Program-made: the position numbers and the translations under genes
NCBI RefSeq assembly: GCF_002954615.1
Contig: NZ_MSCJ01000003.1
Span: forward strand, 868,001-932,000
Length of the DNA stretch: 64,000 bases
Reading direction: 5' to 3'
From: Photobacterium angustum
GTDB lineage: Bacteria > Pseudomonadota > Gammaproteobacteria > Enterobacterales > Vibrionaceae
The notes under the pieces: generated by a model
Told to the model about the DNA's origin: nothing
The model's input: only the letters and a program-made list of their open reading frames with translations
Databases searched by the model: none
Shown: piece by piece, positions 45,622 to 55,359 of the stretch
Numbering within the stretch: the first letter of the stretch is position 1
Layout of the letters: every line of letters begins with the position of its first letter

Positions 45622-46614
45622 ATGAGCGTAGCAGATTTAAATGAAGCATCTTTTTTAAGTGCGAACCGTATAAGCCAAAAAGAATGGCAAGCCAGTTCAG
45701 TTGATTGGCCGACATTGCATCAAATTGGTCTTCATCATGAAGCCAATATAGAACAATTAAAAGAAACGGCTGAAATGTACGCCCGTATTATTCAACGTTG
45801 TCAGTATGTGCATTCTGTTCGCTGGCGGGTAAAAGATCCGCAGCATTTAATGGAAAAAATTGTTCGTAAAACCCAAGCGAATACACCCACATTTAAACAA
45901 AAATATGTCGGTATTAACCAAACCAATTACGACAGTATTGTGACTGATTTAATTGGTGTACGTGCGCTGCATTTATTTAAGGAAGATTGTTTACCTGTTC
46001 ATGATTATCTCTGCCAAGAATGGAAAAATGCAGAGCCACCAATTTATTATGTTCGTAATGGTGACGATAAGGTCTTTACTGAATTACCCAGTGATGTTGA
46101 AGTGAAGATCCACCCTGCGGGATATCGTTCATTACATTATGTTTTCGGTTCGCAGCCTTTAAATCATACTGTTTTTACTGAAGTTCAAGTTAGAACGATT
46201 TTTGAAGAAGGTTGGACTGAAATAGATCATAAAATTCGGTACCCTAATTTTTCTCATAATGAACAGGTATGCGAATTTTTATTGATGTTTAATCGTTTAG
46301 CAGGATCGGCTGATGAGATGGGCTCTTTTGTAAAACAACTTGTCAGTGAACTAGAACAACACCAAAAATCAATTGATGAAATTACACACAAAAGTGATGA
46401 AAACGCCCAAGAAGTCGCAGAGTTGTTTAAATTATTAGAGCAAAATGAATCAAAACAGCAAGGCTCTCAAGAACTTATTGATAAGCTACGGGCACAAGTT
46501 GAACAGTTACAAGCAGAGAAGAATGCCTTACAAAAAGCGACTAAACACCATGTCTCTAATAGACTAGATTTAATGGGAAAAGCGCAATGTAAAGCTGCTG
46601 AACTTATTAAATAA
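45622..46614 (+). CDS. RelA/SpoT-domain protein, putative small alarmone synthetase with coiled-coil tail
   Basis: 330 residues. The synthetase core (about 60-215) keeps the RxK-type lysines (VRWRVKDPQHLMEKIVRK), DLIGVRALHLF with D109 and R114, GYRSLHYVF and EVQVRTIFEEGWTEIDHKIRY, where E187 is expected to bind metal/ATP. There is no HD hydrolase domain. The C-terminus (about 230-310) is a long coiled coil (ELEQHQKSIDEI, ELIDKLRAQVEQLQAEK), unusual for a RelV/RelQ-type enzyme. It is probably cytosolic and makes (p)ppGpp or a related nucleotide. Confidence 0.82.
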   Translation: MSVADLNEASFLSANRISQKEWQASSVDWPTLHQIGLHHEANIEQLKETAEMYARIIQRCQYVHSVRWRVKDPQHLMEKIVRKTQANTPTFKQKYVGINQTNYDSIVTDLIGVRALHLFKEDCLPVHDYLCQEWKNAEPPIYYVRNGDDKVFTELPSDVEVKIHPAGYRSLHYVFGSQPLNHTVFTEVQVRTIFEEGWTEIDHKIRYPNFSHNEQVCEFLLMFNRLAGSADEMGSFVKQLVSELEQHQKSIDEITHKSDENAQEVAELFKLLEQNESKQQGSQELIDKLRAQVEQLQAEKNALQKATKHHVSNRLDLMGKAQCKAAELIK

Positions 46615-46734
46615 CCGCATAACTATCCGTTTTTCGGATAGTATCTAGTTTGTTAGCCGTAGTATAATGCTTATAATTCATATATTCCTTTTAGGTATCT
46701 ATAAAATATAAGAAAAGTTGTACTGAGGTTGTTT

Positions 46735-47157
46735 ATGATGAGAACACGTTTTGATCGTATTCGTCATGCTGTTTGTTTTGAAATTATTGGATTAGTGCTG
46801 TTAGTTGGTGTGTTGAGTCAATTTGGCTATGATTCTGATCATGTTGGAGCTGTTGGCATTGCGTTTTCATTTTTAGCTACAGGCTGGAACTACGTTTACA
46901 ATAACTGGTTTGATAAGCTGATGGTACGCCGCTATAAAACCCTGAAGAAAACATCGTTACAGCGAGTAGTACATAGTATAGGTTTTGAAGCTGGATTATT
47001 ATTTGTCACTATTCCTATTTTAGCTTGGGTATTAAAGGTGTCGATCTGGGAAGCATTTATACTGGATATCGGTATGGTTCTTTTCTACTTAATCTATGCT
47101 TATGTTTATAACCTGATTTACGATAAGATTTTCCCTGTTCCTGAAGTGGCACATTAA
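46735..47157 (+). CDS. PACE family efflux transporter
   Basis: 140 residues from ATG 46735 with GAGG upstream. It has four membrane helices as two repeats of the bacterial transmembrane-pair (BTP) domain, each starting FDRIRHAVCFEIIG and LQRVVHSIGFEAG, with the conserved Glu. By family it exports biocides such as chlorhexidine. It is monocistronic and ends with a strong terminator. Confidence 0.87.
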   Translation: MMRTRFDRIRHAVCFEIIGLVLLVGVLSQFGYDSDHVGAVGIAFSFLATGWNYVYNNWFDKLMVRRYKTLKKTSLQRVVHSIGFEAGLLFVTIPILAWVLKVSIWEAFILDIGMVLFYLIYAYVYNLIYDKIFPVPEVAH

Positions 47158-47171
47158 TTGGTGTTGCTACA

Positions 47172-47205
47172 AAAAAAGCCCTCAAGTTTACTTGGGGGCT
47201 TTTTT
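47172..47205 (+). terminator. Terminator of the PACE gene
   Basis: AAAAAAGCCCTCAAG pairs with CTTGGGGGCTTTTTT (one G-U), T6 tail. Confidence 0.85.
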
Positions 47206-47399
47206 ATATTACTAACATCGATATTCTTACTGTTTAGCACCTAGCATTGTCCTTACGATATGGTGCGGTGTTACAAATTGTAAGTTTTAGTTATTAATGA
47301 CTAACTAGCCAACACAGGGTTTGACTTGGTTTTAATTATGCTTTTAATGTATCTGGATATAGCGAATTATCCATAAATAAGATTGTAAGTTGAGGGATC

Positions 47400-47759
47400 A
47401 TGTTTCGATATATCCAACGCCGTAGAATAAAAAAAGTTATTAAGATCCTTTCACCTATCTTATTAAAAGGTTACGGAAGCCGTGATTATTTTACGATTGG
47501 ACAAGTAGAAGCCAATATAAAGTCACTTTGTAAACGTCAACAACAGATAGCATTTGCTTTGTTTGCTGATCCTAATGCACTTGATTTAACAAATAATACT
47601 GAATTAAACCAAATTCGCATGGATATATCTTACGATTTCTTTTTAGCCGATGAATATAACGCTCGTGATGTTCTTAATTTACTCGGTAAAGGTGGATGGA
47701 AAGGTGGTCGTATGGATGACGACATGTCGAACCGAATGGGAATGACTAGTCGTTACTAA
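47400..47759 (+). CDS. Conserved small protein, DUF6559-like (unknown)
   Basis: 119 residues, basic N-terminus (MFRYIQRRRIKKVIKILSPI) with an 'LLKGYGSRDYFTIGQVEANI' block, then a helical segment and an Asp/Gly-rich end (GGWKGGRMDDDMSNRMG). I tentatively associate it with DUF6559. No signal peptide or membrane helix. A TGAGGGATC ribosome site precedes the ATG. Function unknown. Confidence 0.6.
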   Translation: MFRYIQRRRIKKVIKILSPILLKGYGSRDYFTIGQVEANIKSLCKRQQQIAFALFADPNALDLTNNTELNQIRMDISYDFFLADEYNARDVLNLLGKGGWKGGRMDDDMSNRMGMTSRY

Positions 47760-47869
47760 TAATGGTTCTGGTTTAAAAGGTGAGTGATAATTTGCTCATA
47801 ACTGCTTATTTTACCGTGTATTTTCCTGGCATAAATAAAGGGATGTTTGCGAGTTTGTTATCGAGCGAT

Positions 47870-48448
47870 TTACATTCTCGCAGTTAGTTCAGAACGGGCT
47901 AATTCAAGGCTCTTTGCTGCTAAATCATCACCGAGGTTTAATCCTTCCGCATAAACAAACTTAACACTCGTGATGCCAAAGAAACCAAGTAAAGTTGTTA
48001 AGTAACCTGTTACGTGATCTGTTTCACCATCTTTATGAATACCGCCGCGGGTGGTAACAATAATCACTTTTTTATCTTCAAGCATCCCTTTAGGACCTTG
48101 TGCAGTATATGAGAAGGTCACACCTGATCGCGCCAGAAGATCAAACCAGTTTTTTAATTGTGTCGGCACCATAAAGTTATACATAGGTGCGCCAATGAGT
48201 AGGGTATCTGCTTGCTTTAGTTCTTCAACAAGCGTGTTAGATAGAGCCTGAATCTCTTTTTGAACACCTGTTAAGTCATCATCACTATTAATCGCTTTTA
48301 TTGTTTCGCCATCAAGAATAGGTAAGGGCGAAGTTGTCAGATCACGGACAATAATGTTTTCTATATCTTTAATAGCGGCATCAATAAGTTGGTTAGATTG
48401 AGAGTGTTCACCAAGAATGCTCGATTTAAGTACAAGTAGTGTAGACAT
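47870..48448 (-). CDS. azoR: FMN-dependent NADH-azoreductase / quinone reductase
   Basis: 192 residues with a flavodoxin-like fold: [15 protein letters not shown] phosphate loop, [19 protein letters not shown] and the VIIVTTRGG motif of AzoR. It reduces quinones and azo compounds, protecting against electrophilic stress. It is last of a doxX-pirin-azoR gene run transcribed away from a YhaJ-like LysR. Confidence 0.9.
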   Translation of the reverse strand: MSTLLVLKSSILGEHSQSNQLIDAAIKDIENIIVRDLTTSPLPILDGETIKAINSDDDLTGVQKEIQALSNTLVEELKQADTLLIGAPMYNFMVPTQLKNWFDLLARSGVTFSYTAQGPKGMLEDKKVIIVTTRGGIHKDGETDHVTGYLTTLLGFFGITSVKFVYAEGLNLGDDLAAKSLELARSELTARM

Positions 48449-48506
48449 GACATTTCCTTTATTAACGGATAGATATCTTTAGAAGGTTGATTTCAGTAAA
48501 TAGATT

Positions 48507-49202
48507 TCAAGGCAAATCAAACAACAGTGCAGTCACTTCTTCTTGTCCTCTATTAGCGAAGTTGATCGTATGTGTATTGTCGATTTTTGCCCCGTCACCA
48601 GCATTAAGTTCAATATCATTAACAGAAAGTGTGCCATTAATTTGATGCAGATAAATCTTACGACCTGTTGCGATATCGATACTTAATTTGCTATCTGGTT
48701 TTAGTACTAATTGATGTAGCTTGGTGTCTTGCTTGATAAGTAAAGTACCGTCTTCACCCGTTGGTGTAGCTATGGTGGTTAGCCCTTGTGGTTTACCAAA
48801 GTCTTTCTGTGCGTAACTGGGTTTATTGCCTAAGCTATTTGGTTGAACCCAGATTTGTAAGAATTTTAAATGTTCTGTTGGTGACGCATTATATTCGCTG
48901 TGATATATCCCAGATCCTGCTGACATTAGCTGGAATTCACCAGCAGAGAGAATGTGCACATTACCTTCACTGTCTTTGTGCTCTATTGCTCCTTCAAGTA
49001 CATAGCTAATAATTTCCATGTCTTTATGGCCGTGAGTGTCAAAACCGCCACCAACTGCGACAATGTCGTCATTAATGACTCGTAGTGCGGAGAAGCCCAT
49101 ATGTTGTGGGTCATAATAATGACCGAACGAAAAAGTATGCTTGCTATTTAACCAACCAAAGTTTGCAAGCCCACGTTGCTCAGAGTGTCTTACCGTGATC
49201 AT
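48507..49202 (-). CDS. Pirin family protein (YhaK/YhhW-like)
   Basis: 231 residues with two cupin folds. The N-terminal metal set reads GFDTHGHKDMEIISYVLEG, with His, His and Glu of the pirin motif, and the HSEYNAS..LKFLQIW block follows. Known relatives have quercetinase or redox-sensing roles. It is coupled to azoR and doxX. Confidence 0.88.
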   Translation of the reverse strand: MITVRHSEQRGLANFGWLNSKHTFSFGHYYDPQHMGFSALRVINDDIVAVGGGFDTHGHKDMEIISYVLEGAIEHKDSEGNVHILSAGEFQLMSAGSGIYHSEYNASPTEHLKFLQIWVQPNSLGNKPSYAQKDFGKPQGLTTIATPTGEDGTLLIKQDTKLHQLVLKPDSKLSIDIATGRKIYLHQINGTLSVNDIELNAGDGAKIDNTHTINFANRGQEEVTALLFDLP

Positions 49203-49225
49203 ACTGTTATTGCCTTAAGAAGTGA

Positions 49226-49669
49226 TTAAGCTAACTTTCGTAAAATAAATTGGTCAAGTGACGCTTTTCCTGCGCCTGATATAAATAGAGACACACTGGC
49301 AGCCAATAAAGATAATCCGAATGCGTAGCCATTGTTGGCAATGAATAAACCGTGTTCAAAGTGCACCACGAAGATTGCAACTAACATGGTGAAGGCTAAT
49401 GCCAATGAAGCAGGTCGAGTGAACAAGCCTAATAAAATGAACAAACCACCTATAAATTCAGCACTGCCAGCGAAAAGTGCCATTAAAAACCCAGGAGCTA
49501 GGCCGATTGAATCCATCCATTGACCCGTTGTCTGAAGGCCGTAACCGCCGAACCAACCAAACAGTTTTTGTCCGCCATAAGCCATAAAAATAATGCCGAT
49601 AGGGATGCGTAAGGCCAGTGCGCCGTAGCCAGTTTCGGAATGAAAAAGTGTATTTATTAGGTTCTTCAT
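49226..49669 (-). CDS. DoxX family membrane protein
   Basis: 147 residues and four membrane helices; the RIPIGIIFMAYGGQKLFGWFGG motif and an FFIGGLFILLGLFTRPA-like block are typical of DoxX. It is first gene of the operon with pirin and azoR. Such gene trios are common under LysR regulators that answer to electrophiles. Confidence 0.85.
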   Translation of the reverse strand: MKNLINTLFHSETGYGALALRIPIGIIFMAYGGQKLFGWFGGYGLQTTGQWMDSIGLAPGFLMALFAGSAEFIGGLFILLGLFTRPASLALAFTMLVAIFVVHFEHGLFIANNGYAFGLSLLAASVSLFISGAGKASLDQFILRKLA

Positions 49670-49824
49670 TATTTATCCCTCAAATAGTGCCAATGTTATC
49701 TCTTGTTTTACTCGTGCTTACATGCGTGCTTTAAGCGTTGTAAATAAGTTTAGGTATGTTAGTTTGAGAAGAATATCGGAAGCTTTTGAAGTTTTAATTC
49801 AAATTTTTTGAATAAGGAGAAAGT

Positions 49825-50721
49825 GTGAATAATGCCATTACTATCGATGCGTTAAGAGCACTAGATGCTATCGATAAGAAGGGAAGTTTTGCAGCAGCAG
49901 CAGAATCTTTGTACAAAGTACCTTCTGCACTTACCTATACAATCAAAAAATTAGAAGAAGATATGGGAGTGGCATTATTTGATCGCACCCGTCAGCGAGC
50001 GATACTTACACCAGCAGGTAAGCTTGTTTTAGAACATGGCCGTGAAATTTTATTTGCGACCAATCGTTTAGTGGATTCAGTACAGCAATTAGAAAGTGGT
50101 TGGGAAAATGAAATTAGAATTGCAAGAGATACTGTCATTGACGCTCAAATCCTCTTTGATGTCCTGCATGATTTCAATCAATTAGATAATAAAGTCGATG
50201 TTAGCTTAGGTGTAGAAGTATTGGGTGGTGGATGGGATGCTTTACATAGCCGCCGAGCTGATATTGCCATAGGTGTGACGGGCGAATTACCGAAAGGTAT
50301 GTTTCAAACCTATAAGATAGGAAGTCTCTCTTTTGTATTTGTTGTTTCGCCAGATCATCCACTTGCTGATCATGATGGTGTGCTCGATGCTAAAACACTC
50401 AGTGAATACCCCGCGATAGTTGCGGCGGATACCTCTCAAATTTTGCCTGTAAGAGACAGTGGTTTATTCAATAGTAAAAGGGTGATACGTGTTAACTCAA
50501 TAGAATCTAAATTAGCAGCTCAAGCACAAGGATTAGGAGTGGGCTATTTACCTCGTCATATAGCTAAACCATTTATAGCAAGTGGTGAGCTTATTGAAAA
50601 ACAGTATGAGCTTCCAAGACAAGATCAAGATTTGTTTATCGCATGGCATAAAGATCAGGAAGGGAAAGCATTTGAGTGGTTTGTTAAAAAGTTATGTTCA
50701 CTAGATTGGGGATTAACGTGA
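49825..50721 (+). CDS. LysR family regulator, YhaJ-like
   Basis: 298 residues. It has an HTH at the N-terminus (ALRALDAIDKKGSFAAAAESLYKVPSAL) strikingly like E. coli YhaJ, then an effector domain. E. coli yhaJ also sits beside a pirin gene (yhaK), so the neighbourhood is conserved. It probably activates the divergent doxX-pirin-azoR operon. AAGGAG precedes its start. Confidence 0.87.
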   Translation: MNNAITIDALRALDAIDKKGSFAAAAESLYKVPSALTYTIKKLEEDMGVALFDRTRQRAILTPAGKLVLEHGREILFATNRLVDSVQQLESGWENEIRIARDTVIDAQILFDVLHDFNQLDNKVDVSLGVEVLGGGWDALHSRRADIAIGVTGELPKGMFQTYKIGSLSFVFVVSPDHPLADHDGVLDAKTLSEYPAIVAADTSQILPVRDSGLFNSKRVIRVNSIESKLAAQAQGLGVGYLPRHIAKPFIASGELIEKQYELPRQDQDLFIAWHKDQEGKAFEWFVKKLCSLDWGLT

Positions 50722-50758
50722 ATGCGTAATAATGGTAATGCTTAAGTGCAATAAAAAA

Positions 50759-50780
50759 GAGTCAGCAATAAAGCTAACTC
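50759..50780 (-). terminator. Terminator of the dCache chemoreceptor gene
   Basis: On the minus strand GAGTTAGC-TTTATT-GCTGACTC forms an 8-bp stem (one G-U) and ends in T6. Confidence 0.75.
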
Positions 50781-50806
50781 TCTGACTTTTAAAGAGCTTA
50801 ATATAT

Positions 50807-53113
50807 TTATGAATATTGTTTTATCACGGTATCCATTAGTTCGGATTGCTCTTTAAGATCCGTTGATATCTGTTTTATTTCTGATGATTTTTCCGCTGTA
50901 GATAGTGAAGACTCAGCAATAATTGCCATAGATTCACTAATATCATTGGTTACACTGGCTTGCTCATTCGTCGCTTGAGCAATTTCTTGACTCATTTTCT
51001 GTAATTCACTGAGCATGTTATGAATGTCGTGGAGATGAGCATTGTTCTCGTCACAACTTACCACTCCCTGATCGAGGAGTTGGTGTGCTTGCTGAACACT
51101 AGCGGCAATTTGGTTTGATTCATTTTGTAAGCGGTCTATTTTCAGTTTGATATTCTCTGTTGAATCTTTCGTCATCGAAGCAAGAACGCGAACTTCATCT
51201 GCTACTACGGCAAATCCACGCCCATGTTCACCAGCTCGGGCTGCCTCTATTGCAGCATTTAATGCCAGTAAATTAGTTTTTTCTGCCACTTCATTAATCA
51301 CATTAAGGACATCTGAAATATCGCGACTTTCATGTTTTAGACTGTCAATAATGGCTAACGCTTCATTCATTTGGCTAACAAGGCTATCAACATTATGTTT
51401 TAGCTGAACTGCACTTTGAATAGACTCGGTACTTTTTTCATTGGCTTCTAATACATGACGAGAAGTGTTATCAGAAAAGCGCGCAATTTCATTTACTGAT
51501 GCTGTCATTTCAGTAACAGCAGTGGAAATACTTTCACAGTTTATGTTTTGTTTTTCAGCAGATTTACTCATGGTGATAGCATTATTCGCTATGGTATTAG
51601 ATTGAATCTTTAAGGCATTGCTTGAATCTGAAAATTGAGAAAAAGATGCCTCTAATGTGGCGATAAAAGCATTGAAAGATGCTGATAATTCACTCACTTC
51701 TTTACCGCTATTACGAATACTCAATCGTGCTGAAAGGTTTTTATTATTGCTTATTGAAACAATATTTTTTGATAAAATTTTAATTGGTTTGGCAATGGAT
51801 TCACCAATAAAGTAGGAAATAATAGCGGTTAGCAATAATAAGATTAGAGTACAAAAAGCAACGGTTTTGTATAGATGTGTTTTAAGTAGCGCAACATCAG
51901 TTAAGGCTTCTGCTTTGTCTATTTCGCTAATAATGATCCAATGTTGATTAAGCAAAGTGATAGGTGTATACGCAGATAGTACTTCAACGTTCCGATAATC
52001 AGTAATAGCATGACTACCAGTTTTCCCTTCTTTGGCTAAAGTTACACTTGATGTATTGATAAGTTGATAACCAATAGCTGTGTCTTTCTTCTCAATATTA
52101 TCAATAATATAAGAGGGTATTACGTTACTTTCTAAGGTTTTGATGTATTCGTCTTTATTTTCTAAAAAGAAACGTGATTGGCTACGTAAGGTTAGATCCA
52201 TTCCCACTAAGTAGGTTTCACCGCTATTACCTAGACCTGCAGTATCCCATCTTCCATCAAAGGTCATAATGTTATTGATAGCGTCGATAGGCAATTGAAT
52301 AACTAATACCCCCAATTGTTCGTCACCTGAGAAAATAGGGGTAGCTAAAAATGATGCCGGTTGTTCAAATGAAGGTGTATAAGGGCTAAAGTCTGTTAAG
52401 GTTACCTCACCTGCGTTCAACGTTTTTGCTGTGTTATAAGCAGAAGCTATACCACTTGTTTTAAATGGGCCTTGTTCTAAATTAGTGGCAAAATCGACTT
52501 CTTTAAACACGCTATAAACAATGTCACCCTTGTTATCAATCAAGAATATATCGTAAAAACCAAATGATTCGAGATAATGGCGTAGAACAGGGTGGTAGCT
52601 AGCGTGGGCTTTGTCATAATTATTATTAAGCGTGTCGCTATCTAATAAGTGTTTTTCTCCCATCGGATAATGATTGTTAGCAATATATCTCGCTTGTAAC
52701 CCTGCAGCAGTAGGTGAGAGTTGTGGGTAGAGTTCTGCCACGCTTGCGATTTTATTTTTGTCTTTATATTTGGGTTCAAATTGAGTTTGATAAAATTGCT
52801 GCAATTGTTGTTTGTTTTGTAGGCTAATTTTATCGGCTGGATAAGAAGCATAAGCTTGCTCAAAATCTCTTATCGCATTTTGGATACTTGGATCATAAGC
52901 TAAAGTTGAAAGTAATGTTGCCGTGGTATTGAAATGATTTTTAATTTCAGATTTCTTGATTTCTCGGATAGAGATTAACTGCTCGATAGCGCGATCATAA
53001 ATGGCATCTTCGCTGATCTCTGCACTTTTCCACGCAATATACACACCAGATATAATGACGGAGCATGCGCATAAGATCGATAAGTATATCGTGATCTTTT
53101 TAGCTATTTTCAT
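50807..53113 (-). CDS. Methyl-accepting chemotaxis protein with dCache-type sensor
   Basis: 768 residues. The N-terminal membrane helix (9-30) is followed by a ~370-residue periplasmic sensor with the two-lobed Cache pattern ([40 protein letters not shown]), a second helix (~425-445), HAMP ([23 protein letters not shown]) and the signalling tip ([20 protein letters not shown]). The extended sensor suggests an amino-acid or amine ligand. Monocistronic. Confidence 0.92.
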   Translation of the reverse strand: MKIAKKITIYLSILCACSVIISGVYIAWKSAEISEDAIYDRAIEQLISIREIKKSEIKNHFNTTATLLSTLAYDPSIQNAIRDFEQAYASYPADKISLQNKQQLQQFYQTQFEPKYKDKNKIASVAELYPQLSPTAAGLQARYIANNHYPMGEKHLLDSDTLNNNYDKAHASYHPVLRHYLESFGFYDIFLIDNKGDIVYSVFKEVDFATNLEQGPFKTSGIASAYNTAKTLNAGEVTLTDFSPYTPSFEQPASFLATPIFSGDEQLGVLVIQLPIDAINNIMTFDGRWDTAGLGNSGETYLVGMDLTLRSQSRFFLENKDEYIKTLESNVIPSYIIDNIEKKDTAIGYQLINTSSVTLAKEGKTGSHAITDYRNVEVLSAYTPITLLNQHWIIISEIDKAEALTDVALLKTHLYKTVAFCTLILLLLTAIISYFIGESIAKPIKILSKNIVSISNNKNLSARLSIRNSGKEVSELSASFNAFIATLEASFSQFSDSSNALKIQSNTIANNAITMSKSAEKQNINCESISTAVTEMTASVNEIARFSDNTSRHVLEANEKSTESIQSAVQLKHNVDSLVSQMNEALAIIDSLKHESRDISDVLNVINEVAEKTNLLALNAAIEAARAGEHGRGFAVVADEVRVLASMTKDSTENIKLKIDRLQNESNQIAASVQQAHQLLDQGVVSCDENNAHLHDIHNMLSELQKMSQEIAQATNEQASVTNDISESMAIIAESSLSTAEKSSEIKQISTDLKEQSELMDTVIKQYS

Positions 53114-53455
53114 ATAGAAATCATTCCTTTGTTACATCATTTTCCATTTATATAATTATTCTATATGCCAATAAGGATTTTTCATTATTATAAGTAATGC
53201 ATTGCATTTGGTGGAGGATTGTTGCGATGAAATTCAGAATTAATGAATGAGTATGCTTTTATTACATAGGGGGAGTGTGAATATTCCCTTATATAAGAGT
53301 GTAATAAATAGTTAATATTTCTAAGGTGTTAATGAAATTTAGGCATTATGGGTTATAGGTAAGGCTTCAAAAAGAAATAGATTCTTTATCTATTGAGCGT
53401 GAACGTTATATTCTCTACAATACCGACGTTTTTTATTAACGATAGAATCATTATC
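53114..53455. other. Intergenic region
   Basis: 342 bp between divergent genes with promoters for the chemoreceptor and the DUF3297 gene. No ORF, RNA or repeat seen. Confidence 0.4.
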
Positions 53456-53704
53456 ATGACAGATACTACATCACAACCAGCATTACCAGATCGTCTTTCA
53501 GGTAACCCTCGTAGCCCTCACCACGTGGCAGAGTGTTTCAACTATGACATCGGCATTCGTCTTAACGGCAAAGAGCGTTTTGATGTTGATGAGTACTGCA
53601 TCAGCGAAGGTTGGGTAAAAATTCCTTCACCTAAGGCACTAGATCGCCGTGGTCAGCCAATCTTGATCACACTAAAAGGTACGGTAGAAGCATTCTACAA
53701 GTAA
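53456..53704 (+). CDS. DUF3297-like small protein
   Basis: 82 residues from ATG 53456; an upstream in-frame extension to 53393 has no ribosome site and a non-conserved hydrophobic start. The body (PDRLSGNPRSPHHVAECF, DIGIRLNGKERFDVDEYCIS, GWVKIPSPKALDRRGQP, LKGTVEAFYK) matches the DUF3297 pattern. Function unknown; codon use is optimised, which suggests good expression. It is followed by a terminator. Confidence 0.8.
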   Translation: MTDTTSQPALPDRLSGNPRSPHHVAECFNYDIGIRLNGKERFDVDEYCISEGWVKIPSPKALDRRGQPILITLKGTVEAFYK

Positions 53705-53727
53705 TACGTAATAATTAGTGTATTACT

Positions 53728-53759
53728 GAAAGCCTAGTTTTCGAACTAGGCTTTTTTTT
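53728..53759 (+). terminator. Terminator of the DUF3297 gene
   Basis: AAAGCCTAGTT-TTCG-AACTAGGCTTT with T8 tail. Confidence 0.92.
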
Positions 53760-53795
53760 GAAATCAGAGAAATCGATTCAAAGCTGGAAGTAATG

Positions 53796-54413
53796 TTATT
53801 TCGGTCTTGCGACTGAAAATGTCTTTTCCAATACTGCGTATTCACTGCCGCCTAAGCGTGATAACGGATTTACCTTTAATGCTTCAATTACTAAGCGCTT
53901 TTGCTCACTATCGATAATTTCGTCATCAATATAGATCTGCTCAATTTCAGCGAAGATCAAGCTTTGTGGTGTTTCCCCAATCTCTTTCACTTCATATAAG
54001 TTACAACCAAAAGCAATAGGGCAATCTTTTAACCTTGGTAGTTCAAAGCCATCAAAAGAGGTGAGTTCTAATTGAGTGTGTTCAACCTCAGATTCGCCAT
54101 GCTCTAAGGTGGCGGCTGTTTGAGTAACTTGTTCTGCTAACGCAATATTAGCAATATGTACCACCATCTTTTTATTGGTAATAACGTTACGTGTGGTGTC
54201 TTTGATTTCACCGCTCGGCTTTTTACCCACAGAAAACATCAATAATGGTGGGTTACTAGCAACTGGGGTGAAATAAGAAAAAGGGGCAAGATTGTAGTTG
54301 TGCTCACCAGAATCTGTCAGTACCCATGCGATAGGACGAGGGATAATGGCTTGTGTCATTAAATGGTAGATATCAGTGGGAGACTGTGTGGATAGATCAA
54401 GATACATGTGCAA
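53796..54413 (-). CDS. Flavin reductase-like / FMN-binding split-barrel protein
   Basis: 205 residues. It has the flavin-reductase pattern: IPRPIAWVLTDSGEHNYNLAPFSYFTPVASNPPLL, KDTTRNVITNKKMVVHIA and GCNLYEVKEIGET. It likely binds FMN and supplies reduced flavin or reduces small substrates. Monocistronic. Confidence 0.85.
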   Translation of the reverse strand: MHMYLDLSTQSPTDIYHLMTQAIIPRPIAWVLTDSGEHNYNLAPFSYFTPVASNPPLLMFSVGKKPSGEIKDTTRNVITNKKMVVHIANIALAEQVTQTAATLEHGESEVEHTQLELTSFDGFELPRLKDCPIAFGCNLYEVKEIGETPQSLIFAEIEQIYIDDEIIDSEQKRLVIEALKVNPLSRLGGSEYAVLEKTFSVARPK

Positions 54414-54497
54414 ATCCTTCGCGCTGAAAAGTTCTATATATATTGTACTGCGAATGAATGTTAACTCAATGTGATCAAGTTGGAATGAATAGACAAT

Positions 54498-54525
54498 AAA
54501 AAGCCGACGGCGAAGTCGGCTCTTT
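54498..54525 (-). terminator. Terminator of the hypothetical gene at 54.5-55.0 kb
   Basis: AAAGCCGAC-GGCGAA-GTCGGCTCTTT hairpin immediately after the stop on the minus strand, with T5 on that strand. Confidence 0.82.
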
Positions 54526-54533
54526 AATGAAAA

Positions 54534-54965
54534 TTACGCTTTAATTACGTTTTTAAAATGCTTTTTCTTTGTAAATAAGAAATCAACATCAGGCGGGAAA
54601 TCTTTGTTCGTTTTAGCGTGCTTCATCATATCAAATACTTTGAATTCAGCTAATACGGCAAATTGGTAAGGTTCGAAGCTTTCGCTGTTTGCCTGAAGTG
54701 TTGGATCGTAGTATTTACCATCTTTGAAAATAATAGCTTGGTCAACGATGGTGTCTTCATTACAACGATAGCCAAGTACGTAACGCTCACCTTTGCAATA
54801 AATCACATTCATATAGCTGTTGTAGAAGGTTTCATTTTCAGTTGCTGTGCAGGTTGCCAGCATTTCTGGATCCATTGCTTCTACTGTCACAAGACGGACT
54901 TTTTCAGCAATAAAATTGCGTTCATTGAGTTGTTGGTGAATAGCTTCAAGACTTAGTTGAGTCAC
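54534..54965 (-). CDS. Hypothetical protein
   Basis: About 143 residues taking the GTG at 54965, where the coding character begins (VTQLSLEAIHQQLNERNFIAEKV); a longer frame starts from a TTG at 55067 but would begin with an odd hydrophobic stretch. It has two cysteines in a CTATENETFY..NVIYCKGERYVLGYRC region and a beta-rich mid-section. No family recognised. A downstream terminator supports a real gene. Confidence 0.55.
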   Translation of the reverse strand: MTQLSLEAIHQQLNERNFIAEKVRLVTVEAMDPEMLATCTATENETFYNSYMNVIYCKGERYVLGYRCNEDTIVDQAIIFKDGKYYDPTLQANSESFEPYQFAVLAEFKVFDMMKHAKTNKDFPPDVDFLFTKKKHFKNVIKA

Positions 54966-55173
54966 ATTAAATACCGCGAAATGAATAATGAATAAAAACG
55001 TGCAGATTATACGACTGTTAATGATAAATGTCTTCGTTAAAAACAGTATTGGGTACTGATTAATCAAGGCAACAGAAAAAGAGACGATGGCAAAGCGAAC
55101 AAAATGCTGCTTTTAGCCCTAATAATTCTTCATGAAATCTTTACGAATGCAAAGAATGTAAATTTAATGCAAA

Positions 55174-55188
55174 TGGTAATGGTTATCA
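55174..55188. promoter_or_regulatory. Fur-box-like site upstream of the TonB-dependent receptor
   Basis: TGGTAATGGTTATCA matches the 7-1-7 Fur motif TGATAAT-n-ATTATCA at 12 of 14 positions. It lies about 170 bp before the receptor ATG. Confidence 0.65.
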
Positions 55189-55359
55189 CTTATATTCCTT
55201 TTCGTCGTTTGGTAGGCACTTTATTACTTACCACGTAGTAGCCATGATTTGCTCTTTATATTATTACAAACAATACCTATTCAGCAGTGATAGGTGCTGA
55301 GAGCAACTCTGATTTGGCTTCACTTTCAGGTTATATCTTTATTTTGGAGTTAAAGGAAT

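Noticed and set aside
54663..54956. 97-codon plus-strand frame opposite the hypothetical gene at 54.5 kb
   Set aside because: Cys/Phe/His-rich composition without start signal; the minus-strand frame has a matching terminator.
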